DNA of 64,000 nucleotides from Enterovibrio calviensis DSM 14347 (GCF_000621165.1 NZ_JHZA01000001.1:124001-188000), one strand, 5' to 3'. Shown: positions 8,867 to 18,258, counted from the stretch's first letter. The notes: generated from the letters alone by a model not told the origin. Program-made: numbers and translations.

Positions 8867-10441
8867 ATGAAAAGGATACCTGCCCTCGACAGTATTCGCG
8901 GATTACTTCTGGTGGTGATGACTATCAACCATCTTATCTGGATCAGTGGCGGTCGGAGCGTACTTCAATACTTTTCGTTACAACCTTTGGGTCAATTTGG
9001 TGCAGCGGAAGGGTTTGTCTTTATCTCTGGCCTTTTGGCGGGCGGGGTATACTGTCGCAGTGAGTATTCAAACCGCGAAATGACTCAAAAAATACTGAGT
9101 CGGGCTTCCACCATTTACACATACCACCTTACTAGCCTGCTTGTCGTGATCCTCTGGTTCTCCCTGTGTACTTTTGCTTATCCTTCGGCAGTAACGTCTC
9201 TCGGTAGTAGTTTCAATAATCTTCTTGATGCGCCTATTTCAACGCTTGTCCTGAGTGCATTACTCATCAACAAACCCGACTTTCTGGAGATTTTACCGCT
9301 TTACGTCATGTTCATGCTGATCCTGCCGCTCGTGCTCGTCGCGTTTCGCAAAGGGTATTTATGGCTAGTAGTCGCAAGCAGCATTGTGGTTTGGGCATTC
9401 AGTGGCAGTATCACTTCATCAGCGGTATCCGCATTACTCGCCCCCATATCTCCGGATCTCACCGTCCAATTTGGATACTTTGACCCCTTCGCATGGCAAC
9501 TTCTCTTTGTCTCTGGCGCAGCATTGGGCTATACACAACGGCAAGGCACGCTGCGTTGGTATCACCCAACCGTCGCTGCTTTGGCGGGAGTGTTTGCTAT
9601 CGTCATGTTTGCAGCCCATCACAACGCTTTTCTGTCATGGGGAATTCATCAAGGCGTATTGTACGATCTCGCAGATAAACCTGAATTGGGTTGGTTGCGT
9701 TTACTGAATCTTGCAGCTTGGATTTACCTCATCGCGGTCGTTATTCGCATGGCACCCAATGCTCTCGCCTTCAAACCGCTAGGTTATATCGGTAAATACT
9801 CACTCCAAGTGTTCACGTGGCAAACCATCTTGATTTTTGCCAGCGCGCCATTCCTGAATTCAGTCAGACTTTCTTCTTACTACACCGCTCTGGTTTTAGC
9901 ATTCACCGTAACGCTATGGGTAGCAGCATGGTGGCAAGAGAGTCGAAAACAAACATCAAAAACGCTGCCAAAAGGCGCTTTGCTTACCTCGACATTTGCG
10001 CTAATTCTGACAGCCAGCCTTGTTAGCACGAAACAAGAAGCCTCATCCGACGCTGCTGACGTGTTCGACGTCAGTCAACGCTACCCTCTCACCGTGACCA
10101 TTAAAGACATCAAAGAAGACGATGCTGCAATGCATCTTCTTATCTACAAAGAAACGGATGATTTAAAGGGTGTGCCGAGTGAGCACTTTGGGTCTTATAC
10201 CACTGAGCAAATGCGCAATGGTGTCACGTTAGACCCGATACAGTCTGGAGAATATGCCATCATGGTATTTCAGGATCTCGATGAAAATATGATGCTGTCT
10301 TTCAATGCTGACGGATTTCCAACCGAAGGGTTTGGCTTTAGTAACAACCCCGTTCTTCAAGCACCACCCACCTTCGACATGATTAAGTTCTCTCACAACA
10401 AGGCGCAAGCCAAGACCATCCACTTGGTGAATATGCCCTAA
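8867..10441 (+). CDS. OpgC-like membrane acyltransferase fused to a C-terminal DUF2141 domain
   Basis: 524 residues in two parts. Residues 1-390 resemble the OpgC membrane acyltransferases that put succinyl groups on periplasmic glucans: PALDSIRGLLLVVMTINHL at the start, then AEGFVFISGLLAGG, and about ten hydrophobic helices, the last near 370-390. Residues about 400-524 match DUF2141, normally a separate secreted protein: LTVTIKDI, GEYAIMVFQDLDENMML, PTEGFGFSNNP. The DUF2141 part follows the last helix and would sit in the periplasm if the topology allows. AGGAG lies just upstream of the ATG. No opgG/opgH genes are nearby. The fusion is unusual to me; the read is continuous with no sign of frameshift. 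Confidence 0.85.
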   Translation: MKRIPALDSIRGLLLVVMTINHLIWISGGRSVLQYFSLQPLGQFGAAEGFVFISGLLAGGVYCRSEYSNREMTQKILSRASTIYTYHLTSLLVVILWFSLCTFAYPSAVTSLGSSFNNLLDAPISTLVLSALLINKPDFLEILPLYVMFMLILPLVLVAFRKGYLWLVVASSIVVWAFSGSITSSAVSALLAPISPDLTVQFGYFDPFAWQLLFVSGAALGYTQRQGTLRWYHPTVAALAGVFAIVMFAAHHNAFLSWGIHQGVLYDLADKPELGWLRLLNLAAWIYLIAVVIRMAPNALAFKPLGYIGKYSLQVFTWQTILIFASAPFLNSVRLSSYYTALVLAFTVTLWVAAWWQESRKQTSKTLPKGALLTSTFALILTASLVSTKQEASSDAADVFDVSQRYPLTVTIKDIKEDDAAMHLLIYKETDDLKGVPSEHFGSYTTEQMRNGVTLDPIQSGEYAIMVFQDLDENMMLSFNADGFPTEGFGFSNNPVLQAPPTFDMIKFSHNKAQAKTIHLVNMP

Positions 10442-10490
10442 CCTCTGCCAACAAAAACATCACAGTCGCCATCAACAGGCAGAAGAAGGA

Positions 10491-10515
10491 GAAGCGCTAA
10501 TCAGCGCTTCTCTTT
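10491..10515. terminator. Shared terminator hairpin between convergent genes
   Basis: GAAGCGCT (10491-10498), loop AATC, AGCGCTTC (10503-10510), then TCTTTC on the plus strand and a T/C-rich run on the minus strand. The stop codon of the minus-strand HAD gene lies inside the hairpin. Confidence 0.6.
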
Positions 10516-11289
10516 CGTTGAATGGGAGGATGCCCCTCGCCGAGTAGGCGGTTTAGTTCGACTAGAAGCACGCCGCGGTTTCTCGGGCCTAACCTTTGTC
10601 GACACCGCCATGCCTTTATTCACGTAAGCGGGAAGAGAAGCAAGAGAATCCATCACCTCGTCCGGAGCCGAATAGCGAATATCTACGCCGTAATTAAACC
10701 CGTAGCTCACACAAACAACAGGACTCCCTGCCGATCGCGCCGCGTTCACATCATTCACATTGCCTCCCACCATCATGAGTTGATCGGGATTGACGTGAAG
10801 TAACAATGCCGCTTCTAACAATCCATCTGGCGAGGGTTTTGGCTCCTGAAGCGCGTCTCGTCCGAGCACCAATGCAAAATGATTGCGGATCCCTAAACGA
10901 ATCAATATGTCGTTAGCCAATGACGTCGCTTGATTGGTCACCACCACCATGGGAACATTTTTTCGCGTGAGTTGACGTAAACATGCTTGCACGCCAGGGT
11001 ACAGTTCCGCACTCGCGTGGTTACAACGTTGGTATGCTTTCAAAAAGAGTGCGCTTCCAATTCGAAAGATCGGATCGGGCACCACGCCGTCGATCTTGCG
11101 AGACAGAATACGGTGGATCAACCTGTCTGTGCCATCACCCATCCAATCACGAACAAGCTCCGTGTTTAAACTTGGCAGACGCAGATCTGCCAACATTTCT
11201 TCCGCCGCTAGACAGACGTCTGCGGCAGTATCAACGAGGGTACCATCCAATTCAAAAACAACGGCTTTCACCTCTGTTGCTGGCAACAT
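10501..11289 (-). CDS. HAD-family (Gph-like) protein with altered catalytic motifs and basic tail
   Basis: 262 residues with the fold signature of phosphoglycolate phosphatase-type HAD enzymes, a helical cap at about 22-90, Thr118 (VVVTNQ) and Lys151 (EPKPSPDG). Two catalytic positions differ from the family: motif I reads FELDGTLVDT, so the nucleophilic aspartate is Glu13, and motif IV reads VGGNVNDV, where family members have GDS/GDxxxD, so the first acid is Gly176. Asp15 and Asp180 remain. The last ~33 residues are rich in Lys, Arg, Ser and Pro and have no counterpart in Gph. It is a stand-alone gene. Probably not a normal phosphatase; a binding or regulatory role is inference. Confidence 0.85.
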   Translation of the reverse strand: MLPATEVKAVVFELDGTLVDTAADVCLAAEEMLADLRLPSLNTELVRDWMGDGTDRLIHRILSRKIDGVVPDPIFRIGSALFLKAYQRCNHASAELYPGVQACLRQLTRKNVPMVVVTNQATSLANDILIRLGIRNHFALVLGRDALQEPKPSPDGLLEAALLLHVNPDQLMMVGGNVNDVNAARSAGSPVVCVSYGFNYGVDIRYSAPDEVMDSLASLPAYVNKGMAVSTKVRPEKPRRASSRTKPPTRRGASSHSTKEKR

Positions 11290-11863
11290 AGGTCACTCCA
11301 AAGTAATGATGTGTTTGTGAGCGCGTTCCCGTATAGCAAGCAGGCTTGCGCAATGAGGGTTAGCCCTATCTGGGAGAAGAAGTACGCTTAAGAATGCACA
11401 GTTTTGGGTCAACAGAAACGTTAAAGGCTACGAATGGCGAAGGCAGCAGCCAGTGAAAAGTAACGTTGTCATTCTAATTTAGCAGAATGGCAGAGAAAGG
11501 AAGGCAGTGGGTCTTACCGCATGATATCTATCTTATTGATTGTTGCCTGTTCACTCTTTTATTCCTTCGTAACGCATTCAATATCAATAAGAAAAATATT
11601 TCGCTTTTTTCGTATTGTCACGCCAAAAGACCGAATGACTTTGGACCGCTTTAATGGGTCTATTCACCGTTACCGCCTGCCATTTGGTTGCAAACGTGCT
11701 TGTACTAGACTCAATTTTCTAACCACATCGCCCATTTGCATCAAACACTCTGAATAAAACATGAAAAAACAACAATGCCACCATTAATAATTACCTTTAG
11801 TTGCTTGTTATGATTTCCGATTCACGTAAACTGACCAGCTTTTTTTGACGCAGGAGAGTTCTA
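11290..11863. other. Intergenic region between the HAD gene and yegD
   Basis: About 570 bases with no gene I can support. The only open frame of note (11521-11757) has no ribosome site and no recognisable family. A small hairpin CATTCT/AGAATG near 11470 is not terminator-like. Both flanking genes are transcribed outward, so their promoters must be here. Confidence 0.5.
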
Positions 11864-13216
11864 ATGTTTATCGGCTTCGATTACGGAACCGCTAACTGTT
11901 CTGTGGCTGTCATTGAGAATGGCGCACCGCGCTTGCTTTCTTTGGAAGGCGACAGCCCTTTTATCCCCTCAACCCTTTGCGCACCAACCCGTGAAGCGGT
12001 GAGCGAGTATCTTTGGCGTCACTTTGATATCAAACCGAGCGATCAAGTCGGTGAGCAGCTACTGCGTCGCGCCGTCGCATTTAATCGCGAAGAAGGGATT
12101 GATGTCGAGCCGGGCGATCTGCGCTTCGGGCGAGCAGCACTTGCTACTTATTTGGAAGATCCTGAAGAGGTCTACTACGTTAAATCACCAAAATCGTTTC
12201 TTGGCGCAACAGGGCTACGTGATGTACAGGTGAGTTTCTTCGAAGACCTTGTTTGCGCCATGATGTCTAATATCAAACAGCAAGCAGAATCCGACCTTCA
12301 AGATGACATTACGCAAGCTGTTATCGGCCGCCCTGTTAACTTTCAAGGTAGTGGTGGCGAAAAAGCGAACCAACAAGCGGAATCAATTCTGACTGCCGCT
12401 GCAAAACGTGCTGGCTTTAAAGATGTTCTGTTTCAATTTGAACCTGTTGCGGCGGGCCTAGAATATGAAAGTACATTGACCCAAGACCGCACCGTGTTGG
12501 TTGTCGACATCGGCGGCGGTACGACCGACTGCAGCTTGATTCAAATGGGACCAAGCTGGGTAAACCAAGACAACCGACAAGCATCACTGCTTGCCCACTC
12601 AGGTTGTCGCGTCGGTGGTAACGACCTCGATATCCATTTGGCTTTCGAACAGCTCATGCCGCTGTTTGGCAAAGGCTCAACACTGCAACGTGGCATTGAA
12701 ATGCCTGTCACGCAGTTTTGGAATCCGATCGCTATCAATAACGTGGCGGCACAATCCGATTTCTATGCGTCAACCAATAGGAAGGTGCTCGAACAGCTAA
12801 TGCGGGATGCGAGTGACCCAGAGAAGATTGAGCGCTTGATTAAGGTGCACAGAGAAACACTGGGTTACCAAATCGTGCGAAGTGCTGAAGAAGCCAAGAT
12901 TTTGCTATCAGAGCAAGCATCAACATGTGTGACGCTGCCTATTCAAGGTAAGCAATTGGCAGTTGATATTGCATCAGCTCAATTGTCGGATGCGATTATC
13001 AAGCCAGTGACCAAAATTGCAGAGTTGGTCACGGAAGCGCTAGCGCAAGCTGAGACAAAGCCGGATGTTATCTTTATGACGGGCGGCAGTGCGAGATCGC
13101 CGATCTTACGTGCATTGCTCGAAAACACCTTACCGGGCGTGCCAATTGTTGCTGGGGACTATTTTGGTTCGGTGACGTCGGGGCTTGCTCGTCATGCAGC
13201 CTCAAAGTTTGCTTGA
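11864..13216 (+). CDS. yegD: Hsp70-family chaperone YegD
   Basis: 450-residue member of the YegD branch of the Hsp70/actin ATPase fold. Phosphate loop 1 FIGFDYGTANCSVAVIENG, phosphate loop 2 VLVVDIGGGTTDCSL, and adenosine-site MTGGSARSPILRALL near the C-terminus are visible. As in E. coli YegD, there is no substrate-binding domain and lid as in DnaK; length matches the family. Client and function are unknown. AGGAG lies 8 bases before the ATG. No co-chaperone genes next to it. Confidence 0.93.
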   Translation: MFIGFDYGTANCSVAVIENGAPRLLSLEGDSPFIPSTLCAPTREAVSEYLWRHFDIKPSDQVGEQLLRRAVAFNREEGIDVEPGDLRFGRAALATYLEDPEEVYYVKSPKSFLGATGLRDVQVSFFEDLVCAMMSNIKQQAESDLQDDITQAVIGRPVNFQGSGGEKANQQAESILTAAAKRAGFKDVLFQFEPVAAGLEYESTLTQDRTVLVVDIGGGTTDCSLIQMGPSWVNQDNRQASLLAHSGCRVGGNDLDIHLAFEQLMPLFGKGSTLQRGIEMPVTQFWNPIAINNVAAQSDFYASTNRKVLEQLMRDASDPEKIERLIKVHRETLGYQIVRSAEEAKILLSEQASTCVTLPIQGKQLAVDIASAQLSDAIIKPVTKIAELVTEALAQAETKPDVIFMTGGSARSPILRALLENTLPGVPIVAGDYFGSVTSGLARHAASKFA

Positions 13217-13553
13217 TGAATTGAATCGGCTTGCTCATTGCGGCAAGCCCATCATCAAAAAGTAGAAACAAGAAAAGAAACCACCCGTGCTGAAAGTTAT
13301 CTCAATCGAGAAACATTCAGCCGGGCGCTCGTCAATCAGGACGAATTTTCAACAGGTGATTTTCACCCCGTTGAAATCAGCGAGAAAAGGCAGTGGATTG
13401 CTGATAAAAAACTCCATTCAAAGTGGCTACTATTGAGTGGAGTGTAATTTATGACATAGTGAGATAAAAATAGCGCGAAGAGAGCTGTTTTGTGCGGCAC
13501 ACTTCTAAAATTATTATCGTTAATAAGCCTACTGGCAGAATGACAAACAAGCG
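13217..13553. other. Intergenic region after yegD
   Basis: About 340 bases. GGCTTG...CAAGCC near 13226-13248 can form a small hairpin after yegD but lacks a T-run. Short open frames here have no family match or ribosome site. Nothing else supported. Confidence 0.4.
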
Positions 13554-14129
13554 CTAAGGCGCACTGGCTGACGTATTTCTTTGGCAATCTGAGTGTTTCA
13601 CATCAAATTGCGTGATCTTCGCGCCTAAGGCATCAAAGTAGCTGTAACGAAAAACGACATCATTCTCAAAAAGCAGAACGGTCGAACGCGCTCGGCAGGC
13701 ATTATTAGCAACAAGAGGTGGGACAACTTGCAGAAAGTAAGAAATGTTAATGTTGTCGACGACATCATCGACAATAGTGTGGTTCAAACGTAACGTGCGC
13801 CCTTCTTGGGTGACCGAATCTAAGCGGGTGTCGTTATCCACCATGGCAGGCAAATCGCGATTAAGGCGCACTGCAGCGGCTTTTACTAGGTAGGGAGCAG
13901 CATCGTATATGGCGTCTTGCCGAATAAGTCCGTATGACAACATACAAGCGTCAAATTCTTCTATATCGCTGTTTTGAGTTAGGGTGTTTTGCTCAGCATC
14001 ACACTGCCCTTGAACACGCGTTACGTCGCTTTGCATTAGCTCCGCCCCATTCAGCGCGACCCAATCTAATGGCGCACTCGCACAACCAACAAGCATTGCT
14101 GTCATCAATATGCAGGTTATTTTTCTCAA
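13554..14129 (-). CDS. Hypothetical lipoprotein
   Basis: 191 residues of unknown function. The N-terminus is a lipoprotein signal: positive start (MRK), hydrophobic stretch and lipobox LVGC at 13-16, so the mature protein would begin at Cys16 and attach to a membrane, followed by ASAP. The proposed start is TTG at 14129 with AGGGTGG 4 bases upstream; the ATG at 14105 would leave too short a signal peptide. Four further cysteines (about 43, 62, 147 and 183) could form disulfides in the periplasm. No neighbours in operon. I do not recognise the family. Confidence 0.7.
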   Translation of the reverse strand: MRKITCILMTAMLVGCASAPLDWVALNGAELMQSDVTRVQGQCDAEQNTLTQNSDIEEFDACMLSYGLIRQDAIYDAAPYLVKAAAVRLNRDLPAMVDNDTRLDSVTQEGRTLRLNHTIVDDVVDNINISYFLQVVPPLVANNACRARSTVLLFENDVVFRYSYFDALGAKITQFDVKHSDCQRNTSASAP

Positions 14130-14493
14130 TCAGCCACCCTAATTCCCTTTGACCATGACGCTGAAAACAACGACATCTCAAGCTATCCCTATCAATCACG
14201 ACCATCTTGGTCGCTCATCCATCAACATGGACATTCCACCTACTCGATAAACGATGGCGATGCACCACATTGATTTTCATATTATTAACATAAACCAACC
14301 ATTCTTTAGGTTCACGTTCTTCGTGTGATTCTTGGGTGACCAAGCACATGTGCAACAAAATGTTTATCATTTTGGTTTGTCGCGATGACGGCGAACATTC
14401 AAAGAAACTTTAAGATTGGACGCTGCTTTCTTCTTTTTCACTCCTTCACTGACTCTTCATTTGATACGGATGAATGCCATAGATACCAAGCAT
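14130..14493. other. Intergenic region, nothing recognised
   Basis: About 360 bases between the lipoprotein start and the terminator of the helicase gene. It should contain the lipoprotein promoter. No gene, palindrome or repeat stood out. Confidence 0.4.
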
Positions 14494-14522
14494 AAAAAAG
14501 TCCGCCGAAGCGGACTTTTTCT
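14494..14522. terminator. Terminator of the RhlE-type helicase gene
   Basis: AAGTCCGC (14498-14505), loop CGAA, GCGGACTT (14510-14517), with A-run before and T-run after, so it can work in both directions. It lies about 50 bases past the stop of the minus-strand helicase gene. Confidence 0.9.
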
Positions 14523-14570
14523 CAATAGCACTCTCTGAAGATTCAGAATCGCGTCACACTAACAGCCGAT

Positions 14571-16007
14571 TTATCGGCCAGAGCGCGGCTTGACAGTATC
14601 CCAAGGAGAACTGCGACCAGAATCCGATCGGGTTGGACGCGCAGCAGGTTTGCTCTCTGAACGACGCTTGTCTCCTGACGAACGTTTGTCTCCTGACGAA
14701 CGTTTGTCTCCTGACGAACGCTTTGCATCGTTTGAACGGCTTTTTAATGGGCCAGAGAATGTGTTACTACGGCCATCACGTTGATTGTTTGTGTCGCCTT
14801 TATCAGAACGTTCTGCTTTTGGCTTATTCTTTGGTTGGTGCTTTGGCTGATAGTTCAACACAGAAATAGGCACTGGCTTGCGAGGTTCAAAACCTTCAAT
14901 TTCTCGGCGTTCAATCAAGTGCCCTAAACGGCTCTCAATCATACATAGGTTTTTGAAGTCATCTTTCGACAAGAAAGTGATGGCTTCGCCTTTAGCGCCC
15001 GCACGACCCGTACGGCCGATACGGTGAATATAGTCGTCCGCCGGGAACGGCAAATCGTAATTCACTACGCGAGTGAGTTCTTCAATATCAATACCACGCG
15101 ATGCAACACCCGTTGCAACTAGGTACTTGAGGTCACCGGCTTTGAAATCTTCCAGCAGTTGCTCACGTACCGCTTGGCTACGGCCACTGTGGAAAGACTC
15201 AGCTGCAATGCCTCGTTTACCCAACTGTTCTACCAACTTAGCGGCACCGTGTTTGGTTTCCAAAAAGATGAGCGCCTGATCCCACTGTTGTTCAGTAATC
15301 AGATGGCTAAGTAATGCTGATTTTCTGTCTTTATCAACCGTGGTCAGCCATTGTTGGATCTCAGCTTTGCTTTGAGAGCTCGCGGTTGAAATTTCAACTG
15401 GGTTTGGCACCGCTGTTTTCGCCAACCAGCGAATTTTGTCCGACAGGGTTGCCGAGAACAGCAGGTTTTGGCGCTCTACAGGCAAACGTTCGATGATCTT
15501 GTTGATGTCTTCGATGAAGCCCATGTCCAGCATGCGGTCAGCTTCATCCAACACTAAAATTTCAATTTCATCAAAATGGACAGCGCGCTGCGCATACATG
15601 TCTAGCAAGCGTCCTGGCGTTGCCACCAAAATATCAACACCTTCAATTAGACGTTGTTTCTGCGCCGCGATGTCTTTACCGCCGTACATAGCCATCGTGG
15701 TCAACGACAAGTTCTTGGCGTACTGCTCGGCATTCTTTTCTACTTGAGCCACCAGCTCTCGGGTTGGCGCAAGGATCAATGCACGCACGCGCTTCTTACG
15801 CTGAGTTTCGCCGCCTTTGAGCATCTCTAAAATAGGCAATACAAAACTCGCCGTTTTGCCGGTACCTGTTTGTGCTGCAGCGAGTAAGTTCTCACCACGT
15901 AGGATCACAGGAATGGCTTTTTCCTGAATCGACGTTGGGGTTTGATACCCAAGTTCAGTGACAGCAGAAACAATCGGCAGGCTTAAGCCCAGCTTGGAGA
16001 ATGGCAT
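14571..16007 (-). CDS. DEAD-box RNA helicase, RhlE-type
   Basis: 478 residues. ATP-dependent RNA unwinding enzyme of the RhlE group. Motifs in order: Q-motif region GYQTPTSIQEKAIP, Walker A AAQTGTGKT, PTRELVAQ, TPGRLLD, DEAD (LDEADRMLDMGF), SAT, and HRIGRTGRAG in domain 2. The C-terminal ~110 residues are a basic, low-complexity tail containing three RSSGDK units encoded by 18-bp tandem repeats. The start at 16007 (MPFSKLGLSLPI) matches RhlE N-termini; an upstream start would add 11 unlikely residues. Role probably in ribosome assembly or RNA decay, especially in the cold, by family knowledge. Confidence 0.93.
   Translation of the reverse strand: MPFSKLGLSLPIVSAVTELGYQTPTSIQEKAIPVILRGENLLAAAQTGTGKTASFVLPILEMLKGGETQRKKRVRALILAPTRELVAQVEKNAEQYAKNLSLTTMAMYGGKDIAAQKQRLIEGVDILVATPGRLLDMYAQRAVHFDEIEILVLDEADRMLDMGFIEDINKIIERLPVERQNLLFSATLSDKIRWLAKTAVPNPVEISTASSQSKAEIQQWLTTVDKDRKSALLSHLITEQQWDQALIFLETKHGAAKLVEQLGKRGIAAESFHSGRSQAVREQLLEDFKAGDLKYLVATGVASRGIDIEELTRVVNYDLPFPADDYIHRIGRTGRAGAKGEAITFLSKDDFKNLCMIESRLGHLIERREIEGFEPRKPVPISVLNYQPKHQPKNKPKAERSDKGDTNNQRDGRSNTFSGPLKSRSNDAKRSSGDKRSSGDKRSSGDKRRSESKPAARPTRSDSGRSSPWDTVKPRSGR
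14671..14722. repeat. 18-bp tandem repeats in the helicase tail
   Basis: Three near-perfect copies of an 18-base unit beginning TCTCCTGACG at 14671, 14689 and 14707. On the coding (minus) strand each unit encodes RSSGDK. Units are in frame, so copy-number change would lengthen or shorten the tail without frameshift. Confidence 0.95.
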
Positions 16008-16157
16008 GAGAAATCTCGGCGTAAAAAGAAATGACAACAAGTATGGCAGATATCACCACCACAAAGGGCGCGCATTCTAGCACGAGTGATTTGAAAAACA
16101 GAGCGATGTCTATTCAGGCCTTCTTACACTGCAACAACGCCTGCCAACAATCATTAC

Positions 16158-17363
16158 TTACGCCATGATTTTCTCGATGATTTGCTCACATTCTTGTTGC
16201 GTGGCATAACGCGGGACTGGGTAGTTCCATTTCGTTTCTTGAATGGCATTCTTGGCAATCACTGCCACGTCTGATGCTTGAATTTCGACCAGTGTTTTCG
16301 GCAAACACAAGGCATCCTGCAACGACACCACATAGTCAACAAACGCAGCAGCATTGGTGGCGTCATCCCATGTTTCATCGCCAACATTGACCATCTTTGC
16401 GAGCTTAGCCATACGTGACGTTGCATTTGGTTGAGAGAACCTCAGCACATGAGGCAACGCCAGTGCATTGGCAATGCCGTGGGGAGTGCCATATCTGGCC
16501 CCGAGATTGTGCGCAATAGCATGTGTGTAACCCAAGCTGGCCTTGGTGAAGGCGAGTCCCGCATAGTATGACGCCATGGCCATATTGAGCCTCACCTTCA
16601 GCGACTGACCATCTTTGTAGGCAGAAACAAGATTGTGACTAATAAGCGTAATAGCCGCGTTAGCATAACCGTCGGTTTCCGAGGTCGCGTTCACCGATAA
16701 GTAAGCTTCAACTGCATGCGTCAACGCATCCATTCCCGTCGCGGCGGTGACCTGAGGAGGAAGCCCTGTCATCAATACAGGGTCTAGCGCTGCCATCATT
16801 GGCACTAGTTTGGGATCCATCAAGGGCGTTTTTTGATGAGTAAATGGATCTGATATAACAGCGGCAACCGTTACCTCTGAACCTGTGCCTGCCGTGGTTG
16901 GAATAACAAACAGTGGCGCTGGCGTTCGCCACACTTTCAATATGCCCGATAACCGACGAATCGATTTTTTGTTTGTCACTCGCGCCGCAATCACTTTTGC
17001 GCAATCCATGGGCGATCCCCCGCCGATCGCTAAAATGCCGGCGCATTGTTCGCGCAAATAGATCTCTCGACCTTCTTCTGCCATTGGGTAAGTGGGGTCA
17101 GGTTTCACACTGGCATAGCGAACGAAGCTAACACCATAGCGTGAAAGATGGTCTTCCACTTTTTCAACAATACCTACATCCACTAACGGCTGGTCAGTCA
17201 CAATCAGTAATTTACCGAGATTCATCAAACCAATCGCTTCACACATCTGTTCCGTGCTATCTGCGCCAGCAAACAAGGTCGGTCGAGGAATCGGGATCAC
17301 GCTTGCCGCGATTTTCAACGCTTTCATATACCCTTTGAAGAAAAACAAAGACGATTGACCCAT
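16158..17363 (-). CDS. Iron-containing alcohol dehydrogenase
   Basis: About 401 residues of the Fe-dependent (type III) alcohol dehydrogenase family, NAD(P)-dependent oxidation of an alcohol or the reverse. NAD-site GGGSPMDCAK and TTAGTGSEVT; metal ligands fit MDALTH (Asp and His four apart), GYTHAIAHNLG and TPHGIANALALPH. The ATG at 17363 is preferred over a GTG at 17375, which directly abuts the AGG ribosome site. Substrate unknown; similar enzymes act on butanol, 1,3-propanediol or lactaldehyde. Single gene. Confidence 0.92.
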   Translation of the reverse strand: MGQSSLFFFKGYMKALKIAASVIPIPRPTLFAGADSTEQMCEAIGLMNLGKLLIVTDQPLVDVGIVEKVEDHLSRYGVSFVRYASVKPDPTYPMAEEGREIYLREQCAGILAIGGGSPMDCAKVIAARVTNKKSIRRLSGILKVWRTPAPLFVIPTTAGTGSEVTVAAVISDPFTHQKTPLMDPKLVPMMAALDPVLMTGLPPQVTAATGMDALTHAVEAYLSVNATSETDGYANAAITLISHNLVSAYKDGQSLKVRLNMAMASYYAGLAFTKASLGYTHAIAHNLGARYGTPHGIANALALPHVLRFSQPNATSRMAKLAKMVNVGDETWDDATNAAAFVDYVVSLQDALCLPKTLVEIQASDVAVIAKNAIQETKWNYPVPRYATQQECEQIIEKIMA

Positions 17364-17524
17364 TGTGTTCAGCACCTCAGATTGACTGTCATTACAGCCT
17401 AGGCAACGTAAAGAGGGGTATCTAGCTTTTTCCTTTCAAAAACAGCGATTCATCACGGTGGATGGTTAACTATTCATCACCTGATATACTCGAACCCTCT
17501 ACCACCACATGTCAGAGGACGACA

Positions 17525-18091
17525 ATGGGACAAACCACCAAATCGCTTAACGAAAAACAAATCGCATTTATCGAGCAACAAAAAATCTACTTTGTTGGCA
17601 CAGCAGCACCGACGGGTTCCGTGAATATTTCACCCAAAGGCGGTGACTCTCTTCGCGTGATCGACAGCAAAACATTGGCATGGTTAAACCTAACTGGCAG
17701 CGGCAACGAATCCGCTGCGCACGTATTGCAAGCACCTCGAATGACCGTCATGTTTTGTGCTTTCGAAGGTTCTCCTCTTATCCTTCGAGCCTATGGCAAT
17801 GCGCGAGCGATTCATCGCAACGATCCTGAATGGGAAATCTATGTTTCTCTTTTTCCCGAGAGCATCGCATCTCGTCAGATATTCCTATTGGATATCGATT
17901 TGGTACAAGCCTCTTGTGGCATGTCCGTCCCATTATTTGACTATGAAGGTGATCGCCGAGAGCTGCAGAAGTGGTCAGAAAAACAAGGTTCACAAGGCAT
18001 TCAAAAGTATTGGTTGAAGAAAAACCAAACCAGCTTAGATGGATTTGAATCTCAGATCGCAGAAAAGTCCGGCTTAAAAGTCGAAGAATAA
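17525..18091 (+). CDS. Pyridoxamine 5'-phosphate oxidase family protein
   Basis: 188 residues of the FMN-binding split-barrel (PPOX) superfamily. The N-terminal pattern FIEQQKIYFVGTAAPTGSVN followed by SPKGGDSLRVID is typical of the uncharacterised bacterial group, not of PdxH. AGAGGA lies 7 bases before the ATG at 17525, which decides the start over an in-frame ATG at 17462. The flavin and substrate are not determinable from sequence. Confidence 0.88.
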   Translation: MGQTTKSLNEKQIAFIEQQKIYFVGTAAPTGSVNISPKGGDSLRVIDSKTLAWLNLTGSGNESAAHVLQAPRMTVMFCAFEGSPLILRAYGNARAIHRNDPEWEIYVSLFPESIASRQIFLLDIDLVQASCGMSVPLFDYEGDRRELQKWSEKQGSQGIQKYWLKKNQTSLDGFESQIAEKSGLKVEE

Positions 18092-18123
18092 AAGGGGATG
18101 GATTCATTGCAGTCCCTTTTGAT
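18090..18123 (+). terminator. Weak terminator after the PPOX gene
   Basis: AAAAGGGGA at 18090-18098 pairs with TCCCTTTT at 18113-18120 with one bulge; overlaps the stop codon and is followed by T's only within the stem. Confidence 0.45.
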
Positions 18124-18258
18124 TTCCCCCTTCACGGTTAACACGTCTATCGATTCACTTTTTGTTCTGTTTGTTGATGTTTCTCATAATAAATGCCAAC
18201 AGATTCAATTTGCTTTGGCAGTATACTCAAGGCATACGCAGAGCTAGGTACATTCAAA

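Noticed and set aside
11521-11757. 78-residue frame in the long gap before yegD
   Set aside because: No ribosome-binding site, no family, and composition like non-coding DNA despite a hydrophobic start.
13238-13447. 69-residue frame after yegD
   Set aside because: No ribosome site and no recognisable family; crosses a possible hairpin.
14671-14722. Tandem repeats considered as a CRISPR array
   Set aside because: Units are contiguous 18-mers without spacers, in frame within the helicase gene.
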